A DNA stretch of 11,052 nucleotides from Pelagibacteraceae bacterium TMED65 (GTDB lineage Bacteria > Pseudomonadota > Alphaproteobacteria > TMED127): contig NHDS01000023.1 in NCBI GenBank assembly GCA_002167215.1, positions 16,686 through 27,737 of the forward strand, written 5' to 3'. Below are positions 7,047-11,052 of this stretch, in pieces. Under the pieces are notes generated by a model, which did not search any database, had not been told where the DNA came from, and was given only the letters and a program-made list of their open reading frames with translations. Made by a program: the position numbers and the translations under genes. Positions within the stretch are counted from its first letter, which is position 1; the number at the start of each line of letters is the position of its first letter.

Positions 7047-9228
7047 CTAAAACCTCTCTCCTGCCTACATGATTTGCTGGACTAACTATTCCTTCAGATT
7101 CCATTTTTTCAATTATTCTTGCTGCCCTATTATATCCAATCTGTAAATGCCTTTGAATAAAACTTGTAGAAGCTCTTTTTTCTCTGCATACAATAGATAC
7201 AGCCTTATTGTATAATTCATCTCCACTATCACTAAAACCCAAATTAAAATTTTCTTGTTCACTATCCTCAGTTGTAACAGTCTGCAGGTACTCAGGCTCT
7301 CCTTGACTTTTCCAGTGATTTACAACTGATTGAACTTCTTCTGTTTTTACAAATGGTCCGTGGACTCTCAACAAATTCTCTCCAAGCATCGTGATCAATA
7401 AATCACCCTGTCCTAAAAGTTGTTCTGCTCCTTGCTCTTCAAGAATAGTTCTACTATTAATTTTATTAACAACTTTATAGCTAATTCTAGTTGGAAAATT
7501 TGATTTTATCGTTCCAGTTATAACGTCAACCGATGGCCTCTGTGTTGCCACTATCAGGTGAATACCTGCAGCTCTTGCCATCTGTGACAAACGCTGAATA
7601 GCACCTTCTATTTCTTTCCCAGATGTGATCATTAAATCGGCAAGTTCGTCTACAACAACCACGATCTTTGGAAATATTGCTAAATCTAAAGCTTTTTTTT
7701 CCATCACAGGTTTGCCTGTTTCAGAATCATACCCCACTTGCATTTCTTTAAAAATAATTTGTCCATTTTCAATAATACTTTTTACCTTTTTATTATAATC
7801 GTCAATTTCTCTTACTTCCAAATGAGTCATCATTTGGTATCTTTTTTCCATTTCTTTAACTGTCCACTTCAATGCTGAAATTGCTTTTTTGGTATCAGTT
7901 ACAACTTCAGTTAGTAAGTGAGGAATATCTTGATAGATAGAAAGTTCTAGCATTTTTGGATCTATTAAAATCAATCTACAATCTTCAGGAGATGAATAAT
8001 ACAAAAGCGATAAAAGCATAGCATTAATACCTACTGATTTACCTGACCCAGTAGTTCCTGCAACCAATAAGTGAGGCATCTTTGCCAAATCAACTATTAC
8101 AGGATTTCCGAAAATGTCCTTTCCAAGTGCAAGCGGTAATTTAAATTTATTTTTCTTGAAAATTTCATGATTAATTAATTCTCTTAGAAAGACGGTTTGT
8201 CTATGTTTATTAGGAATTTCAATTCCAATCGCATCTTTACCAGGTATAGTAGATATACGTGTAGATTTAGCACTCATAGAACGTGCTATGTCTTCAGATA
8301 ACCTTATAACACTCGAAGATAGTGTTCCTGGAGCGGGAGTTAACTCGAATAAAGTTACAATTGGACCTTGTCTAACATCTGTAATTTGTCCACTAATTTT
8401 AAAGTCTTTCAAAACACCTGCTAATAGTGATCTATTAAGCTCAGTATTTCTTTTGTTTTCTGTATCAATTCCGCTAATCCTTTTTTCTTTTTCTAATAAA
8501 TCTATTGTTGGAAAAATATAGTTGGTAGATATCTTTCTAATGTTATTACCAGAAGTAGTAGAAGTTTTTCTTACTGATGAATAGATATTCTTTGTTTTCT
8601 TAGTGAAAGAGGGCAATTTAATCCAATCATCTGAAATGTTTAGTTTGAATATTTTACAAATAAAAATTATTGTGTGTTGCAATGTTTTTAAAAACCCTAT
8701 GAATATAATTTTTACATCATTTAAATCAATGTTAAGCGTCAGCATTGTTGAAAGAATCAAAAAAAGAGAAATAGTGAATATTATTAAAAGTAGAAAATCA
8801 GGATTTTGAAAATAATAGTTGAAGTAAATATTTAATCCATTGCCAAGAATACCACCTGATAGGTCTAGATTCTGATTGTTGTTAACAACAAACTGTAGAA
8901 CAAAACATGATAAAACAATGGTAGGTGGTAAAAAAGTCCATGCGGTCCAAGATGAGTATTTTCCAGAAATTATCTTTAAAGCATTAAAAAAGAAAAATAA
9001 ACTAAAAAAATAAGAAATAACTCCAAAAAAGTTTATTAAAAAATCTGATAATACTGATCCGAACAGTCCTAAATAATTATTACTTACTTCTAATTTAGAG
9101 TTGAACCTAAAGAAAGAATTATCACTAGATGAAAAGCTTAATAGAGAAATAAGTATAAGCAGACCAAAAGAACAAAAAAGAGAGAAAAAAAATGTTTTTT
9201 TTAAATTTTCTTTTATTTTACTATTCAT
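7030..9228 (-). CDS. ftsK: DNA translocase FtsK (FtsK/SpoIIIE family)
   Basis: FtsK anchors at the division septum and pumps DNA so that chromosome termini are cleared and dimers resolved by XerCD before cell closure. The 732 residues show an N-terminal membrane domain with hydrophobic segments near 13-32, 53-82, 98-116 and 144-166 and possibly 172-192. A short Lys/Ser/Thr-rich linker (about 195-262) follows. The RecA-like motor has Walker A GTTGSGKS (391-398), Walker B KIVVVVDELADLM with Asp527 and Glu528 (521-533), ATQRPSVDVITG (561-572), and RTILEEQGAEQLLGQGD (593-609). A C-terminal winged-helix gamma domain (about 670-728) contains QIGYNRAARIIEKMESEGIV, which normally reads KOPS and contacts XerD. 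The linker is far shorter than in E. coli (1329 residues), as in most non-enteric FtsK. The gene heads the minus-strand operon with the BON gene and gshB. Confidence 0.97.
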   Translation of the reverse strand: MNSKIKENLKKTFFFSLFCSFGLLILISLLSFSSSDNSFFRFNSKLEVSNNYLGLFGSVLSDFLINFFGVISYFFSLFFFFNALKIISGKYSSWTAWTFLPPTIVLSCFVLQFVVNNNQNLDLSGGILGNGLNIYFNYYFQNPDFLLLIIFTISLFLILSTMLTLNIDLNDVKIIFIGFLKTLQHTIIFICKIFKLNISDDWIKLPSFTKKTKNIYSSVRKTSTTSGNNIRKISTNYIFPTIDLLEKEKRISGIDTENKRNTELNRSLLAGVLKDFKISGQITDVRQGPIVTLFELTPAPGTLSSSVIRLSEDIARSMSAKSTRISTIPGKDAIGIEIPNKHRQTVFLRELINHEIFKKNKFKLPLALGKDIFGNPVIVDLAKMPHLLVAGTTGSGKSVGINAMLLSLLYYSSPEDCRLILIDPKMLELSIYQDIPHLLTEVVTDTKKAISALKWTVKEMEKRYQMMTHLEVREIDDYNKKVKSIIENGQIIFKEMQVGYDSETGKPVMEKKALDLAIFPKIVVVVDELADLMITSGKEIEGAIQRLSQMARAAGIHLIVATQRPSVDVITGTIKSNFPTRISYKVVNKINSRTILEEQGAEQLLGQGDLLITMLGENLLRVHGPFVKTEEVQSVVNHWKSQGEPEYLQTVTTEDSEQENFNLGFSDSGDELYNKAVSIVCREKRASTSFIQRHLQIGYNRAARIIEKMESEGIVSPANHVGRREVLVGKDN
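7047..7062 (-). promoter_or_regulatory. Strong Shine-Dalgarno deciding the TTG start of the BON-domain gene
   Basis: AGGAGAGAGG at 7062-7053 on the minus strand sits six bases before the TTG at 7046, inside the end of ftsK. It is the strongest ribosome-binding site seen in the window. It supports the TTG because no ATG gives an N-terminus that retains the signal peptide. Confidence 0.7.
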
Positions 9229-9279
9229 TTAATATTTTAATTATATTAGTTTTATAAAAAAAATATAACAAAATTTACA
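9229..9279. promoter_or_regulatory. Divergent intergenic region, likely promoters for ftsK and the UbiH-family gene
   Basis: These 51 bases separate the divergent start codons of ftsK (minus) and the flavin hydroxylase (plus), so they or the adjoining coding ends should hold promoters for both. On the minus strand an exact TATAAT lies at 9245-9240, twelve bases before the ftsK ATG, with a weak TTATAT 17 bases upstream of it. On the plus strand TATAAC occurs at 9264-9269. The stretch is nearly all A and T, so such hexamers are expected by chance, and no Shine-Dalgarno is visible before either start. The individual promoter assignments are guesses. Confidence 0.35.
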
Positions 9280-10470
9280 ATGATAAAAAAACATTCAGAA
9301 ATTGTTGTTTGTGGAGCAGGATTAGTAGGTATGACGTTTGCTTTACTTTTGTCACAAAAAAAGATTAACGTTTCATTAATTGACAAAAACAGTAAAAAAG
9401 ACATTTTCAACTCTAGCGATAATAGAACTACAGCTATTTCACAAGGATCCTCAAGAATTTATGAAGAATTAGGTGTTTGGAAAGAACTAAAGGAATATGC
9501 ACAGCCCATTTATAAAATTTATGTTTCAGAAGGTGTTCAAGATAATAAAATGGAATTTGATCACAAAAAGCTATCTGAGGGACCACTGGGATTTATAATT
9601 AATAATAAAATTCTTAAACAAATTTTATTTAATAAAATCCTTGAGTCAAAATTTATAAGCTTCTATGAAAAAACTGAGATTTTGAGAATAAATAATAGTA
9701 ATAACACTGAAGATTTTATTACAACAGATAACTTTAAAATCAGCTATAAGTTGCTGGTAGCCGCTGATGGTAGGTTTTCAAAAACTCGTTTTCAAGCTGG
9801 TATTAAGTATTATCATCATAACTATAATCAAAATGCATTTGTATTTAATATAACACATTCAAAACCTCATCATGGAATTGCACTAGAACGATTCTTTTCA
9901 ACTGGACCGCTTGCTCTCCTCCCAATGAAAGACCAATATCAAAAAAAATCCTCTGTAGTTTGGACCGTAGACTCTAATGTTTCAGATAAGAAAATTTTCG
10001 GTACAAAAATTAGAGAAGAATTCAATAAAAAATATCAAAATTTTTTCGGAAAAATAATAAAATTCTCCAAGTTTACAAAATATCCACTAAATGTTTATTC
10101 ATGCTACACCTCATCTAAGAAAAACGTTATTTTGATTGGGGACGCATGTCAAGCCATCCATCCTATTGCTGGACAAGGATTTAATCTAGGTCTCAGGGAT
10201 GTGGTTTGTCTAAGTAAGATAATCACACAATTCAAGCAACTGGGGTTAGAGGTAAACAGTGTAAATCTTTTAAATAAGTACGAAAGAAAAAGGTTCTTGG
10301 ATAAAAATTTGTTGGTGTCTGTTACTCATAATTTAAACAATTTATTTGCTAATAACTTATTGCCCATAAAGTTGCTAAGACGATTTGGTTTAAAAGTTTT
10401 CTCCGCATCCAGTTTTTTGAAAAAACAAAGTATGTTTTATGCTATGGGTCTGAAGAATTTTGAGCTTTAG
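9280..10470 (+). CDS. FAD-dependent ubiquinone-biosynthesis hydroxylase, UbiH/UbiF/VisC/COQ6 family
   Basis: This family consists of flavoprotein monooxygenases that add hydroxyl groups to the aromatic ring of ubiquinone precursors using O2 and NAD(P)H. The 396 residues fit the family (about 390-410). Motifs are the N-terminal FAD-binding GAGLVG (12-17), the arginine segment DNRTTAISQGS (47-57), the DG motif AADGRFSKTR (161-170), and the GD motif LIGDACQAIHPIAGQGFNLGLRD (285-307 region), whose HPIAGQGFN wording is diagnostic for UbiH-like enzymes. Which ring position it hydroxylates (C1, C5 or C6) cannot be read from sequence; alphaproteobacteria often use one enzyme for several positions. 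The ATG is the first after the divergent ftsK start. The last 29 bases overlap the convergent DUF971 gene on the other strand. The symbol is left blank because UbiH, UbiF, UbiL and UbiM cannot be separated here. Confidence 0.93.
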   Translation: MIKKHSEIVVCGAGLVGMTFALLLSQKKINVSLIDKNSKKDIFNSSDNRTTAISQGSSRIYEELGVWKELKEYAQPIYKIYVSEGVQDNKMEFDHKKLSEGPLGFIINNKILKQILFNKILESKFISFYEKTEILRINNSNNTEDFITTDNFKISYKLLVAADGRFSKTRFQAGIKYYHHNYNQNAFVFNITHSKPHHGIALERFFSTGPLALLPMKDQYQKKSSVVWTVDSNVSDKKIFGTKIREEFNKKYQNFFGKIIKFSKFTKYPLNVYSCYTSSKKNVILIGDACQAIHPIAGQGFNLGLRDVVCLSKIITQFKQLGLEVNSVNLLNKYERKRFLDKNLLVSVTHNLNNLFANNLLPIKLLRRFGLKVFSASSFLKKQSMFYAMGLKNFEL

Positions 10471-10750
10471 TACCAATTTTGTAAAGATATTCCCAACTAA
10501 AAATACCAGTATTATGTCCATCGTCAAAGATCACTCTAACTGCATAATTTCCGACTGCTTCAATCTTGTTTATCAAGACTCCACTAGACCTTATGTTCTG
10601 TGGTTTTAATTTATCCTTATTATGTTTATTTTCTGCAGAAGGGCTATATCTTCTTAAGAATGAAGATCGTAGAACTAAATAATTATTATTTTCATACTCT
10701 ATTTGAATGCTTTTTTTATTAAGGCTTAATTTAACAGATTTAGGAATCAT
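10442..10750 (-). CDS. DUF971 (gamma-butyrobetaine hydroxylase-like N-terminal domain) protein
   Basis: This 102-residue stand-alone DUF971 (GBBH-like N-terminal, PF06155) domain protein has no oxygenase domain. The family signatures are LRRYSPSAE (32-40), followed by GNYAVRVIFDDGHNTGIFSW and EYLYKIG (67-93), the most conserved stretch of the family. The molecular role of the isolated domain is unsettled. In eukaryotic BBOX1 the domain precedes the dioxygenase core, and in bacteria stand-alone copies have been linked by context to iron-sulfur or cofactor functions, so I give no function. The ATG lies inside the end of the Trm112-like gene (11-base overlap) with no obvious Shine-Dalgarno, suggesting coupled translation. 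Its 3' end overlaps the hydroxylase gene on the other strand by 29 bases. Confidence 0.9.
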   Translation of the reverse strand: MIPKSVKLSLNKKSIQIEYENNNYLVLRSSFLRRYSPSAENKHNKDKLKPQNIRSSGVLINKIEAVGNYAVRVIFDDGHNTGIFSWEYLYKIGTKAQNSSDP

Positions 10751-10913
10751 CTTTATTAATAATAAAGCACCGTATACCCTGATAAATTGAGTAAGTTGTG
10801 CTTTTAATTTCGTTTAACAATGATTGATTTTTTTTTTCAAAAAATAGTTTCTTTCGAGTTTCTGCGCAAACAAGTAAGTCCAAAAATCTTTGGTTAAAAT
10901 CATTATTTGTCAA
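10740..10913 (-). CDS. Small Trm112-family (UPF0434/YcaR-like) protein, TTG start
   Basis: This 57-codon frame is easily missed because it starts with TTG and is shorter than common cut-offs. The product begins MTNNDFNQRFLDLLVCAETRK and continues through SLLNEIKSTTYSIYQGIRCF. That aligns with the Trm112-like pattern of LLELLVCP, a short basic segment, then AYPIRDGIP as in E. coli YcaR. The zinc-ligand cysteine pairs of the YcaR and eukaryotic Trm112 type are absent; only Cys16 and Cys49 remain, and many alphaproteobacterial members also lack the zinc site. In eukaryotes and archaea Trm112 activates methyltransferases; the bacterial role is not established. The TTG overlaps the stop of the upstream Lon-domain gene as TTGA, and the end overlaps DUF971 by 11 bases, so the three genes form one unit. 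A run of ten A residues (minus strand, 10837-10828) lies inside the frame, which nevertheless stays open. Confidence 0.82.
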   Translation of the reverse strand: MTNNDFNQRFLDLLVCAETRKKLFFEKKNQSLLNEIKSTTYSIYQGIRCFIINKDDS

Positions 10914-11052
10914 GATGGATTTCCCGAGCTTGCCATCTTATTTTCATTAATGCCCATTTGCATTAATGAGGTTAAGATCTCCAATCTATCAGATAGTGTT
11001 TTAGCTTCCAATAATGCTTGCTTCTCGTTTACATCAAATGGGCAGCACATGC
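10910..11052 (-). CDS. Lon-substrate-binding-domain (LON/LAN) protein, C-terminal end only
   Basis: This minus-strand frame enters from the right edge and ends at the TGA at 10912-10910, giving about 46 residues. The sequence CCPFDVNEKQALLEAKTLSD followed by RLEILTSLMQMGI resembles the end of the Lon protease N-terminal (substrate-recognition) domain as found in stand-alone alphaproteobacterial LON-domain proteins. These typically finish with a phrase like PF-x-x-x-EKQALLEA-x-(S/T)L-x-x-R-x-x-(I/L)L. A full Lon protease is excluded because the protein stops soon after this helix without an ATPase domain. The body of the domain lies outside the window. Its stop overlaps the TTG of the Trm112-like gene, a pairing I recall as common in alphaproteobacteria. 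The call rests on a short fragment plus context. Confidence 0.75.
   Translation of the reverse strand, partial: MCCPFDVNEKQALLEAKTLSDRLEILTSLMQMGINENKMASSGNPS

Noticed and set aside
8288..8809. Two plus-strand open frames of 77 and 68 codons inside ftsK
   Set aside because: They lie opposite conserved ftsK coding sequence, lack ribosome-binding sites and match no family.
1..11052. Replication origin (DnaA-box cluster with an AT-rich unwinding element)
   Set aside because: parS suggests the origin is near, but I saw no cluster of TTATCCACA-like boxes and no non-coding stretch long enough to hold one.
1..11052. CRISPR array, tRNA or rRNA genes, phage or toxin-antitoxin modules
   Set aside because: No spaced direct repeats, no tRNA cloverleaf signatures and no mobile-element protein motifs were found; nearly all sequence is accounted for by core genes.

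Overview
The window is compact, AT-rich bacterial chromosome with almost no non-coding space. Gene content, gene order and protein style point to an alphaproteobacterium, probably a streamlined (marine or host-restricted type) lineage. The evidence is the mnmE-mnmG-rsmG-parA-parB cluster, two perfect parS centromere sites (TGTTTCACGTGAAACA), a glutathione synthetase with an alphaproteobacterial-looking NLHLGG segment, and a UbiH-type hydroxylase near DUF971, Trm112-like and Lon-substrate-domain genes. I cannot name the genus from sequence alone.

Layout. (1) 1-5455, plus strand: the 3' end of mnmE, then mnmG, rsmG, parA, parB and a DnaQ-type exonuclease, joined with gaps of 0, 0, -4, 20 and 0 bases, so almost certainly one transcription unit. 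It combines tRNA wobble-uridine modification (MnmE/MnmG), 16S rRNA methylation (RsmG), origin segregation (ParA/ParB) and polymerase III proofreading. Both parS sites lie inside coding sequence: one covers the mnmG start codon, the other encodes part of RsmG. The segment is therefore probably near the replication origin, although no origin is visible here. (2) 5527-9228, minus strand: ftsK (DNA translocase of the divisome), a DolP/YraP-like lipoprotein with two BON domains, and gshB, again overlapping or nearly so. (3) 9280-10470, plus strand: one UbiH/UbiF/COQ6-family flavin hydroxylase, divergent from ftsK across 51 bases. (4) 10442-11052, minus strand: the 3' end of a Lon-substrate-domain protein, a 57-codon Trm112-like gene, and a DUF971 gene. 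Neighbours in this group overlap by 4 and 11 bases, and DUF971 runs tail-to-tail into the end of the hydroxylase gene.

Non-ATG starts are common: GTG for mnmG and rsmG, TTG for the BON gene and the Trm112-like gene. The evidence for gshB favours an ATC start nine codons upstream of its first ATG. I found no tRNA or rRNA gene, CRISPR array, insertion sequence or phage gene, and no clearly new system. The observations most worth following are the coding-embedded parS sites, the gshB start, and the ftsK-dolP-gshB arrangement.
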